The position numbers and the translations under genes were made by a program. A DNA stretch of 64,000 bases from Limnohabitans kasalickyi (GTDB lineage Bacteria > Pseudomonadota > Gammaproteobacteria > Burkholderiales > Burkholderiaceae_C). The stretch covers positions 806,001 to 870,000 of the forward strand of contig OZ248407.1 of assembly GCA_965234325.1 (NCBI GenBank), given 5' to 3'. How positions within the stretch are numbered: position 1 is the stretch's first letter; each line of letters opens with the position of its first letter. Below the pieces are notes generated by a model, which did not search any database, was not told the DNA's origin, and worked only from the letters and a program-made list of their open reading frames with translations. Shown one piece after another: positions 16,346-23,889 of this stretch.

Positions 16346-17299
16346 GTGAGCACTTCGCTCCCCAAAGGTCTGACACCCCAAGCTTTGCTGTGGGTTTCCG
16401 TGTTCGTGGCCTGCATCACCATTGGTCTGAAAACCTTGGCGTGGTGGCTGACCGATTCTGTGGGTTTGCTGTCCGACGCCATGGAGTCGTTGGTCAACTT
16501 GGCCAGCGCGGTGTTCGGTTTGATGATGGTGACCGTTGCGGCTCGCCCTGCTGACGAAGAGCATCCGTATGGCCATCACAAGGCGGAGTACTTTTCGTCG
16601 GGCTTTGAAGGCATTTTGATCGTGGTGGCCGCGTTGGGCATTGTGTGGGCTGCCAGCCATCGCATTTTTGACCCGCAGCCGTTGGAGCAAGTGGGGTTGG
16701 GCTTGGCGCTGTCGGTCGTCAGTTCGATGCTCAATGGCGGTTTGGCGTGGGTCATGTTTCGTGCTGCCAAGACGCACCGATCCATCGCGCTTGAAGCGGA
16801 CGCTCGCCATTTGGTCACCGATGTCTGGACTTCCGCGGGTGTGGTCATTGGCATTGGCTTGGTCAGCTGGAGTGGCTGGCTGTGGCTGGATGCGGTGGTG
16901 GCGATTGGTGTGGCCTTGAACATTTTGAAAGAAGGCTGGCACCTCATCTGGAGCGCGTCGCAAGGCTTGATGGATGAAGCCGTGGAGCCCGACGTGCTGG
17001 CTCAAATTCAAGAGGTGTTGCACGATTTTTCCCACAGTCGTGATGGCCGTGGTGCGGCGTCGGGCGAGACGGTGCACATCGTGCGGTTTGACCATGTGAC
17101 CACCCGTAAAGCCGGGCAACGCCGCTTTGTGGACATGCACATGCACATGCCCGCTGAGTGGTCGCTGGGTCGTGCGGCCGCTTTGCGTGCCAGTGTGGAG
17201 CAAGCCTTGATGAGCGCCGTGCCCGGTTTACGCGCCACGATCCAACTCTTGCCCGGCGATGTCGAAGCGCACTTCGATGATTCACGCGATTTAATTTAA
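16346..17299 (+). CDS. Cation diffusion facilitator family transporter
   Basis: Inner-membrane divalent metal/proton antiporter of the CDF family (FieF/MamM-like), 317 aa. Six hydrophobic helices lie in the first ~210 residues. Metal-site acidic residues sit in SVGLLSDAMESLVN (helix 2) and ADARHLVTDVWTSAG (helix 5), and HPYGHHKAEY marks the loop after helix 3. The C-terminal cytoplasmic domain (~215-300) has HIVRFDHVTTRKAG and a His/Met-rich VDMHMHMPAEW. Zn2+ or Fe2+ export is typical; the specificity is not readable. It starts with GTG 35 bases after tyrS. Confidence 0.92.
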   Translation: MSTSLPKGLTPQALLWVSVFVACITIGLKTLAWWLTDSVGLLSDAMESLVNLASAVFGLMMVTVAARPADEEHPYGHHKAEYFSSGFEGILIVVAALGIVWAASHRIFDPQPLEQVGLGLALSVVSSMLNGGLAWVMFRAAKTHRSIALEADARHLVTDVWTSAGVVIGIGLVSWSGWLWLDAVVAIGVALNILKEGWHLIWSASQGLMDEAVEPDVLAQIQEVLHDFSHSRDGRGAASGETVHIVRFDHVTTRKAGQRRFVDMHMHMPAEWSLGRAAALRASVEQALMSAVPGLRATIQLLPGDVEAHFDDSRDLI

Positions 17300-17333
17300 A
17301 TCGCGTGAGCCACAAACAAAGGTTGTTGGAACG

Positions 17334-17780
17334 ATGAAAGCGGTGTTGCAACGGGTGAGTGAGGCCCGCGTGGTGATCGACGGCCAAACGGTGGGCGAAA
17401 TTGGCCAAGGTTTGCTGGTGTTGTTGTGCGCCGAAAAAGGCGACACAGAAGCCGTGGGCCAAAAGATGCTCGACAAAATTTTGAAGCTTCGCGTTTTTTA
17501 CGACGACGCCGGCAAGATGAACCACAGCGTCACCGATGTGGCGGGCGGCTTGCTGGTGGTGAGCCAATTCACCTTGGCCGCAGACACCCGCAGCGGCACC
17601 CGTCCCAGTTTCACCAGTGCCGCTCCTGCTGACGAAGGGCGTCGTTTTTATGACGCCTTTGTGGCCCAAGCCAAAGCGCAGCATGCGAACGTGCAAACCG
17701 GTGTCTTTGGCGCCGATATGAAAGTCCATTTGGTCAACGATGGCCCCGTGACCATCCCGATCACGATAATCGGTGCATGA
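17334..17780 (+). CDS. dtd: D-aminoacyl-tRNA deacylase
   Basis: Hydrolyses D-Tyr-tRNA and other mischarged D-aminoacyl- or glycyl-tRNAs; homodimer, 148 aa. The catalytic SQFTLAADTRSGTRPSF block and the Gly-cisPro-type NDGPVTIPI motif are present, and the protein begins MKAVLQRVSEARVVI. It lies two genes after tyrS and its stop overlaps the dbpA start as ATGA. Confidence 0.97.
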   Translation: MKAVLQRVSEARVVIDGQTVGEIGQGLLVLLCAEKGDTEAVGQKMLDKILKLRVFYDDAGKMNHSVTDVAGGLLVVSQFTLAADTRSGTRPSFTSAAPADEGRRFYDAFVAQAKAQHANVQTGVFGADMKVHLVNDGPVTIPITIIGA

Positions 17781-19189
17781 CCGATTCAAAAAACACCGCT
17801 TCTTCTTTTGCCGCTTTGAGCCTCGCGGCCGCATCGATAGACAACCTCACCCAGCTGGGCTACACCCAGATGACCCCCATTCAAGCCGCCAGCTTGCCTC
17901 TGACCTTGGCTGGCCGCGACCTGATCGCGCAAGCCAGCACCGGCAGCGGCAAGACCGCCGCATTTGGGATTCCCTTGGTCGAAAAGCTCGACGCTGCGCA
18001 ATTCGATGCCCAAGCTTTGGTGCTGTGCCCCACGCGTGAGCTGGCCGACCAAGTCACGCAAGAGCTGCGCCGTTTGGCGCGTGCTGTGGGCAATATCAAA
18101 GTGGTGACCTTGTGTGGTGGCGTAGCCTTGCGCGGCCAAACGCTCAGCCTTGAGCACGGCGCGCATGTGGTGGTCGGCACCCCCGGCCGCATCATGGACC
18201 ACTTGGAGCGCGGCTCGTTGAGCTTGCAGGGTGTGAAAACCTTGGTGCTGGACGAGGCCGACCGCATGTTGGACATGGGCTTTTTTGAGGACATCGCCAA
18301 GGTGGTGCGTCAGTGCCCCAAGGACCGTCAAACCTTGTTGTTTTCGGCCACGTATCCCGAAGGCATTGCCAAGCTGTCTGCGCAGTTCATGCGTGAGCCT
18401 CAAACTGTCAAGGTGCAGGCGCAGCACGATGCACAAAAAATCAAGCAAATCTTTTACGAAGTGTCCAACAGCGAACGCTTGCACGCGGTGTCGTTGCTGC
18501 TGAACCACTTCCGCCCTGAGTCCACGCTGGCGTTTTGCAACACCAAGCAGCAATGCCGCGATTTAGTGGCGGTGTTGCAAGCGCAGGGCTTCAGCGCGCT
18601 GGCGCTTTTTGGTGAGTTGGAGCAACGCGAGCGCGATCAGGTGTTGGTGCAATTCGCCAACCGCAGCTGTTCGGTGTTGGTCGCTACAGACGTGGCCGCG
18701 CGTGGCTTGGATGTGGCCAACTTAGAGGCCGTGATCAACGTGGATGTGACGCCTGATTCAGAAATTCACATCCACCGCATTGGCCGTACCGGACGTGGCG
18801 ACGCCGAAGGTTTGGCGCTATCACTCTCCAGCATGGATGAGATGGGCAGCGTGGGCAAGATTGAGCAGTTGCAAGGCCGTGAGTCCACCTGGGCCCCGCT
18901 GAGCAGCTTGACACCTGCAGCAGGCGGCGTCTTGCAACCCCCGATGGCGACGCTGCAAATTGTGGGCGGCCGTAAAGAAAAGATCCGCGCGGGCGACGTG
19001 TTGGGCGCGCTCACGGGAGACGCCGGTTTCACCAAAGATCAAGTGGGAAAAATCAACGTGAACGAGTTTTCAACCTACGTGGCCGTGGAGCGCAGCATCG
19101 CGCGTGAGGCCGTCAAACGCTTGAGCGCAGGCCGCGTCAAGGGCAAGACCGTACGGGTGCGTTTGCTGGAAGACACGGCGGGGCGCTAA
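17777..19189 (+). CDS. dbpA: ATP-dependent RNA helicase DbpA
   Basis: DEAD-box helicase acting late in 50S assembly, 470 aa. Motifs in order: Q motif (YTQMTPIQAASLP), I (ASTGSGKT), Ia (PTRELADQV), Ib (TPGRIMD), II (VLDEADRML), III (FSATYP), IV (LAFCNTKQQ), V (ATDVAARGLD), VI (HRIGRTGR). The C-terminal ~75 residues form the DbpA RNA-binding domain (GGRKEKIRAGDVLGALTG, KINVNEFSTYVAVER) that recognises the 23S helix 92 hairpin. It overlaps dtd by 4 bases. Confidence 0.95.
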   Translation: MTDSKNTASSFAALSLAAASIDNLTQLGYTQMTPIQAASLPLTLAGRDLIAQASTGSGKTAAFGIPLVEKLDAAQFDAQALVLCPTRELADQVTQELRRLARAVGNIKVVTLCGGVALRGQTLSLEHGAHVVVGTPGRIMDHLERGSLSLQGVKTLVLDEADRMLDMGFFEDIAKVVRQCPKDRQTLLFSATYPEGIAKLSAQFMREPQTVKVQAQHDAQKIKQIFYEVSNSERLHAVSLLLNHFRPESTLAFCNTKQQCRDLVAVLQAQGFSALALFGELEQRERDQVLVQFANRSCSVLVATDVAARGLDVANLEAVINVDVTPDSEIHIHRIGRTGRGDAEGLALSLSSMDEMGSVGKIEQLQGRESTWAPLSSLTPAAGGVLQPPMATLQIVGGRKEKIRAGDVLGALTGDAGFTKDQVGKINVNEFSTYVAVERSIAREAVKRLSAGRVKGKTVRVRLLEDTAGR

Positions 19190-19195
19190 GCCTAG

Positions 19196-19227
19196 CCAAG
19201 CGCGATGGGCATCCGCATCGCGTTTGG
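19196..19227. terminator. Perfectly stacked inverted repeat between convergent dbpA and ybeY
   Basis: CCAAGCGCGATG (19196-19207) pairs with CATCGCGTTTGG (19216-19227), 12 base pairs including one G-U, loop of eight. There is no strong T tract on either strand, so it may act as a bidirectional stop with weak release or as an RNA 3' end stabiliser. Confidence 0.5.
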
Positions 19228-19242
19228 TTGACCCGCGAGCAT

Positions 19243-19701
19243 TCAGGATTGATAAGGGTTTTTGAACCCCAAGCCCGCCAAGATGTCGATCTCGTAGGCT
19301 TCCATCTCTTCGGCATCTTGCGTGCTGGTTTCGTGGTCCCAGCCTTGGGCGTGCAAGGCACCGTGCACCAGCAAGTGCGCGTAATGTGCTTGCAGGGTTT
19401 TGCCTTGCTCTTTGGCCTCTTTGGCCACCACCGGCGCGCACAACACCAAGTCCGCCATGACCACGGGTTCTTGCGCGTAGTCAAAGGTCAGCACGTTGGT
19501 GGCGTAATCTTTTTTGCGGTAGCTGCTGTTCAGGGCTTGGCCCTCTTCGGCGTTGACAATGCGCACCGTGATTTCCGCATCGTCGACCAGCGCATGGCGG
19601 ATGCAGCGGGCCACAAAGTGACGCGGCAGCGCGGCGCGGTGGCGCGCGGCATAGGGCACGTCGCCAAATTGCAAAGAGAGTTGAAGGTGTTTGAGTGCCA
19701 T
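19243..19701 (-). CDS. ybeY: Endoribonuclease YbeY
   Basis: Zinc-dependent RNase for 16S rRNA 3' maturation and 70S quality control, 152 aa. The UPF0054 signature H-x3-H-x5-H is seen as HGALHAQGWDH, and the preceding NSSYRKKDYATNVLTFDY is typical. It follows phoH, the usual partner, after 66 bases. Confidence 0.96.
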   Translation of the reverse strand: MALKHLQLSLQFGDVPYAARHRAALPRHFVARCIRHALVDDAEITVRIVNAEEGQALNSSYRKKDYATNVLTFDYAQEPVVMADLVLCAPVVAKEAKEQGKTLQAHYAHLLVHGALHAQGWDHETSTQDAEEMEAYEIDILAGLGFKNPYQS

Positions 19702-19767
19702 GGGCGATTTTGCGTGAAGGGCTGAGAGTCTGAACGGCAGGGGTGTTAGGCCCCGTCGTTTGTCAAG

Positions 19768-20727
19768 TTAAGAGCGTTTGCGAACCGGTGCGCCCGTGGT
19801 GGCGCCGCGCGATGCATCGTACGCATCGACGATGCGCGCCACCAAGGGGTGGCGCACCACATCGGCGCTGGTGAAATGCGTGATCGAAATGCCTTTCACC
19901 CGCCTGAGCACGCGCTCGGCGTCGATCAAGCCGCTGAGTTGGCCTTTGGGCAGGTCGATTTGGCTGACGTCGCCCGTCACCACCGCCTTGGCACCAAAGC
20001 CCACACGCGTCAGGAACATCTTCATTTGCTCGGGCGTGGTGTTTTGCGCTTCGTCCAAGATGACAAACGCGTTGTTCAACGTGCGCCCCCGCATGAAGGC
20101 CAAGGGCGCAATTTCAATCGCGTTGCGCTCGAAGGCTTTTTGCACGCGGTCATAGCCCATCAAGTCGTAGAGCGCGTCGTACAAGGGGCGCAAATATGGG
20201 TCCACCTTTTGGCCTAAATCACCGGGTAAGAAGCCGAGCTTTTCGCCCGCTTCCACGGCGGGGCGGGTCAGCACAATGCGTTGCACCGCGCTGCGCTCCA
20301 GTGCATCCACGGCGCAGGCCACCGCCAAATAGGTTTTGCCGGTGCCCGCGGGGCCAATGCCAAACGTGATGTCGTGCGCTGCAATGTTGTCCAAGTACAT
20401 GGCTTGGTTGGGCGTGCGTGCACGCAGGTCGGTGCGGCGGGTGTTGAGGGCTGGGCTGTTGTTTTCGTCCATGGACTCATCGCCCGCCAACATGAGCTGC
20501 ACCTGTTCGGCTGGAATGGGGCGCTCGGCGCGCTCGTAAAGGGCTTGCAGCACCTCCATGGCGCGGGTGGCTTTGGCTTTGTGGCCATCCACTTTGAACT
20601 GCTCGTGGCGGTGGGCGATTTTGACGTTCAGCGCTAACTCAATGGTGCGTAAATGTTTGTCAACGGGGCCGCACAAGTGCGAGAGGTAGGTGTTGTTGTG
20701 CGGGGTGAAGGTGTGGCGAAGAATCAA
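19768..20727 (-). CDS. ybeZ: PhoH-like ATPase (YbeZ)
   Basis: PhoH family nucleotide-binding protein thought to work with YbeY in RNA metabolism, 319 aa. Walker A is GIGPAGTGKTYLAV, followed by VLTRPAVEAGEKLGFLPGDL; Walker B is FVILDEAQNTTPEQMKMFLTR, then VVTGDVSQIDLP. The start is TTG at 20727 behind AGGGA, giving MILRHTFTPHNN, which fits the family N-terminus. It lies only 27 bases from the divergent ruvA start. Confidence 0.93.
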   Translation of the reverse strand: MILRHTFTPHNNTYLSHLCGPVDKHLRTIELALNVKIAHRHEQFKVDGHKAKATRAMEVLQALYERAERPIPAEQVQLMLAGDESMDENNSPALNTRRTDLRARTPNQAMYLDNIAAHDITFGIGPAGTGKTYLAVACAVDALERSAVQRIVLTRPAVEAGEKLGFLPGDLGQKVDPYLRPLYDALYDLMGYDRVQKAFERNAIEIAPLAFMRGRTLNNAFVILDEAQNTTPEQMKMFLTRVGFGAKAVVTGDVSQIDLPKGQLSGLIDAERVLRRVKGISITHFTSADVVRHPLVARIVDAYDASRGATTGAPVRKRS

Positions 20728-20754
20728 GTCGATAATCCCTAAAAAGGTCCCCCA

Positions 20755-21327
20755 ATGATAGGCAAATTAACAGGCATCCTCAGCGAGAAAAACCCACCCC
20801 AAGTTTTGGTGGATTGCAATGGCGTTGGCTACGAAGTCGATGTGCCCATGAGCACCTTCTACAACTTGCCCGCCACCGGCGAACGTGTGTCGTTGTTGAC
20901 GCACTTTGTGGTGCGCGAAGACGCGCAGATTTTGTTTGGCTTTGGCACCGCGTCGGAGCGGGCCACGTTTCGTTTGCTGATCAAAATTTCAGGCGTGGGC
21001 CCGCGCATGGCGCTTGGCATCTTGAGTGGCCTGAGTGCCGACGAGTTGGCGCGTGCCGTGTCTGACCAAAACGCAGGCCGCCTCACCAAAGTGCCAGGCA
21101 TTGGCAAAAAAACAGCAGAGCGCTTGTTGCTAGAGCTCAAAGGGAAATTGGGCGCCGACCTCGGCCCCAATATGTTCTCTACGCCTGATCACCAAAGCGA
21201 CATCTTGCAAGCCTTGCTGGCGCTGGGTTACAGCGACAAAGAAGCGTCTGCAGCCCTCAAGTTGCTGCCCGCCGAGGTAGGGGTGAGTGACGGCATCAAG
21301 CTGGCGCTGAAAGCTTTGGCGAAATAA
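20755..21327 (+). CDS. ruvA: Holliday junction branch migration protein RuvA
   Basis: Tetrameric junction-binding protein that loads RuvB, 190 aa. Domain I begins MIGKLTGILSEKNPP; the two helix-hairpin-helix motifs are LLIKISGVGPRMALGILSG and LTKVPGIGKKTAERLLLELK; domain III (QALLALGYSDKEASAALK) contacts RuvB. ruvB follows after three bases. ruvC, often upstream in betaproteobacteria, is not here. Confidence 0.97.
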   Translation: MIGKLTGILSEKNPPQVLVDCNGVGYEVDVPMSTFYNLPATGERVSLLTHFVVREDAQILFGFGTASERATFRLLIKISGVGPRMALGILSGLSADELARAVSDQNAGRLTKVPGIGKKTAERLLLELKGKLGADLGPNMFSTPDHQSDILQALLALGYSDKEASAALKLLPAEVGVSDGIKLALKALAK

Positions 21328-21330
21328 ACC

Positions 21331-22392
21331 ATGAGTATTCAAACCGACGACTTCGCCCCCACGCCCATGCCCGCGCGCATGGTGACTGCCGCGCCTGTGT
21401 CGCCCAACGAAGAGGCCATTGAACGCGCTTTGCGTCCCAAGCTGCTCCAAGAGTACGTGGGCCAGATGAAGGTGCGCGAGCAGTTGGAGATCTTCATTGG
21501 CGCCGCCCGTAAGCGCGGTGAGGCCTTGGACCATGTGTTGCTGTTTGGCCCGCCCGGTTTGGGTAAGACCACGTTGAGCCACATCATTGCGCAAGAGTTG
21601 GGCGTGAACCTTCGTTCCACTAGCGGTCCTGTGCTGGAAAAGCCCAAAGATTTGGCGGCTTTGCTGACGGGCTTAGAGAAAAATGATGTGCTGTTCATCG
21701 ACGAAATTCACCGTTTGTCGGCTGTGGTCGAAGAGATTTTGTACCCCGCGCTCGAGGACTACCAAATCGACATCATGATTGGTGAAGGTCCTGCCGCACG
21801 CAGCATCAAACTCGATTTGCAGCCTTTCACCTTGGTGGGGGCGACTACGCGCGCAGGCATGTTGACCAACCCGCTGCGGGACCGTTTTGGCATCGTGTCG
21901 CGTTTGGAGTTTTACACCGCCGAAGAGTTGCAGCGCATCGTCATTCGCAGTGCAGGTTTGTTGAACACGCCCATGGATGTGGATGGTGGCTTTGAGATTG
22001 CCCGCCGTTCGCGCGGCACGCCGCGTATTGCCAACCGCTTGCTGCGCCGTGTGCGTGATTACGCCGATGTGAAGGGCAACGGTCGCATCACCTTAGACAT
22101 GGCCAATAAGGCCTTGGCCATGTTGGATGTCGATCCGCAAGGTTTTGATTTGATGGACCGCAAGTTGCTCGAAGCCGTGATTCACCGTTTCGACGGCGGT
22201 CCCGTCGGCTTGGACAACATTGCTGCCAGTATCGGCGAAGAGCGCGACACGATCGAAGACGTGATCGAGCCGTTCTTGATTCAGCAAGGTTTCTTGCAAC
22301 GCACGCCGCGTGGTCGCATTGCCACCTTGGCGGCTTATCGGCATTTGGGTGTGACGCCTCCCAAATCGCACTCGGGCTTGTCCGACGACTGA
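21331..22392 (+). CDS. ruvB: Holliday junction branch migration ATPase RuvB
   Basis: Hexameric AAA+ motor of branch migration, 353 aa. Walker A is FGPPGLGKTTLSHII, Walker B VLFIDEIHRLS, sensor 1 LVGATTRAG, sensor 2 RGTPRIANRLLRRVRD, and the C-terminal winged helix has IEPFLIQQGFLQRTPRGR. The N-terminal ~30 residues are a low-complexity extension before ERALRPKLLQEYVGQ. Confidence 0.98.
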   Translation: MSIQTDDFAPTPMPARMVTAAPVSPNEEAIERALRPKLLQEYVGQMKVREQLEIFIGAARKRGEALDHVLLFGPPGLGKTTLSHIIAQELGVNLRSTSGPVLEKPKDLAALLTGLEKNDVLFIDEIHRLSAVVEEILYPALEDYQIDIMIGEGPAARSIKLDLQPFTLVGATTRAGMLTNPLRDRFGIVSRLEFYTAEELQRIVIRSAGLLNTPMDVDGGFEIARRSRGTPRIANRLLRRVRDYADVKGNGRITLDMANKALAMLDVDPQGFDLMDRKLLEAVIHRFDGGPVGLDNIAASIGEERDTIEDVIEPFLIQQGFLQRTPRGRIATLAAYRHLGVTPPKSHSGLSDD

Positions 22393-22417
22393 AACGCCCA
22401 GGTGAAGTTCGGCGTTT
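22392..22417. terminator. Weak hairpin between convergent ruvB and the phosphatase gene
   Basis: AAACGCC and GGCGTTT pair around a 12-base loop immediately after the ruvB stop. There is no sustained T tract, so the call is tentative. Confidence 0.3.
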
Positions 22418-22430
22418 GCCGCCTTACCGC

Positions 22431-23108
22431 TTAGGTTGTTGTTTCGTCGCGAGGTCCTGTGGCACTTTCGTCAAAGTGCGCCACATCGCCCCAGCCCACC
22501 AAGCTCAAGCCCTGAGGCGTCCACAGCAAGCGGTTGATGGCGGCATTGCCCAAATGCCAGGTGCGTGGGGCTTGTGTGTCTTGGTTGGTGGCTAAGCGGT
22601 ACAACACGTCCATCACGCCGCCGTGCGCCACCAGCACGATTTGTTCGCCCACATGTCGGCAGGCCAGTTCGTCCACACATTGCGCAATGCGTGCGCGTAA
22701 CGCCAGTAAGGACTCGCCGCCTTCCGGCGACCAATGCGGGTCGCGGCTGCGCCAGAGTTTGGCGTCATCCGGCCAACCGGTTTCAATTTGAGTCCAGGTT
22801 TGCGCTTGCAGATGGCCAAAGTGACGCTCCCGTAATCCGGTGTGCGGGGTCACCTTTAGCAATGCATGGGGGCTGGTGAGTGCCAAACGTGTAGGCGATT
22901 GGGCAATGGCACAGGCCGTGTCAAACGCGCGCTTCAAGTCGCTGCTGTACACCGCGGCAATAGGCTCTTGCGCCAAGGCGTGGCCGACGCGTTGGGCTTG
23001 CCAGCGACCCGTGTCATTGAGGTCGATGTCCAGCTGACCTTGGATGCGGGTGTCCACGTTCCAAGTGGTTTCTCCGTGGCGGATGGCGAGTATTCGGGTG
23101 GATGTCAT
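22431..23108 (-). CDS. Histidine phosphatase family protein (phosphoglycerate mutase-like)
   Basis: Branch 1 histidine phosphatase, 225 aa. The phospho-His motif is ILAIRHGETTWN at residues 6-17, the second catalytic His is in VLVAHGGVMDVLY, and the conserved acid region is LRERHFGHLQAQTW. It is often labelled gpmB, but members act on varied phosphoesters and true mutase activity is unlikely. The substrate is unknown. Divergent from the TetR regulator gene. Confidence 0.85.
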   Translation of the reverse strand: MTSTRILAIRHGETTWNVDTRIQGQLDIDLNDTGRWQAQRVGHALAQEPIAAVYSSDLKRAFDTACAIAQSPTRLALTSPHALLKVTPHTGLRERHFGHLQAQTWTQIETGWPDDAKLWRSRDPHWSPEGGESLLALRARIAQCVDELACRHVGEQIVLVAHGGVMDVLYRLATNQDTQAPRTWHLGNAAINRLLWTPQGLSLVGWGDVAHFDESATGPRDETTT

Positions 23109-23130
23109 GCGAAGAGTTTAATTTCGTGCA

Positions 23131-23152
23131 AAATAGCACGGTCGTTCTTTTT
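23131..23152. promoter_or_regulatory. Inverted repeat upstream of the TetR gene, candidate operator
   Basis: AAATAGCACG and CGTTCTTTTT match at 8 of 10 positions around GT, 13 bases before the TetR-family ATG. TetR regulators of acyl-CoA genes often bind such ACG-NN-CGT centred sites and control themselves. The assignment is inference. Confidence 0.45.
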
Positions 23153-23165
23153 TGAGTGGTCTGTC

Positions 23166-23879
23166 ATGACTGTTACCCACAAAGCCCCGCTGGTTGAAAA
23201 CCGCGCCTTGCAAAAGGGCCAGCAAACCAAAGCCGCCATTGTGGACGCGGCTTTGGGCTTGGCTACGCAGATCGGTTTGGAAGGTTTGAGCATCGGTGCT
23301 TTGGCCGAAGTGGCGCGCATGAGCAAGTCGGGCGTGTTTGCCCACTTTGGCTCTCGCGAAGAACTGCAGCTGTCGGTGGTGCGTGAGTACCACGAACGCT
23401 TTGAAGCCGAGGTGTTTTACTCGGCACTCAAGGCCGAGCGCGGTTTGCCGCGCTTGCGCCAATTGTTTGCCAATTGGACCAAGCGAACCTCCGCTGAAAT
23501 TGACACAGGCTGTCTCTACATCAGCGGCGCCGCTGAGTTTGACGACCGGCCCGGCCCCGTGCGCGATGCCTTGGCCAGTTCGGTCAAAACCTGGTTGGCG
23601 GCGGTGTACCGCGCTGTCATGCAGGCCTGTGAAGAAGGTCATTTGGCCACCGACATCGATGCCGAGCAAATGGTGTTTGAAGTGCACGGCTTGATCTTGG
23701 CGCTGCAATACGAGGCCAGATTTTTACGCTCTTCCAAGTCGTTGGAGCGCACCTCGCGCGGTTTTGAAAATATCTTGCAGCGCTACGGCGCGCAAACCCC
23801 TCAGCTCGCACCTGAGTCCGTAATCCCATCCGTTTCCAAACCGGCAGCCAAGCGCAGCCGTACCCCCGTTAAAAAGTAA
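23166..23879 (+). CDS. TetR/AcrR family transcriptional regulator
   Basis: Predicted repressor, 237 aa. The N-terminal helix-turn-helix region reads GLEGLSIGALAEVARMSKSGVF then AHFGSREELQLSVV (residues ~38-75), with the typical SKSGVFAHFGS recognition helix. The ligand-binding domain resembles the TetR_C group (TGCLYISGAAEFDDRPGPVRD). A basic Ser/Pro-rich tail ends KRSRTPVKK. Only 10 bases separate it from the acyl-CoA dehydrogenase gene, so it likely controls that module; the ligand may be an acyl-CoA. Confidence 0.9.
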   Translation: MTVTHKAPLVENRALQKGQQTKAAIVDAALGLATQIGLEGLSIGALAEVARMSKSGVFAHFGSREELQLSVVREYHERFEAEVFYSALKAERGLPRLRQLFANWTKRTSAEIDTGCLYISGAAEFDDRPGPVRDALASSVKTWLAAVYRAVMQACEEGHLATDIDAEQMVFEVHGLILALQYEARFLRSSKSLERTSRGFENILQRYGAQTPQLAPESVIPSVSKPAAKRSRTPVKK

Positions 23880-23889
23880 GGAGTTTTTC

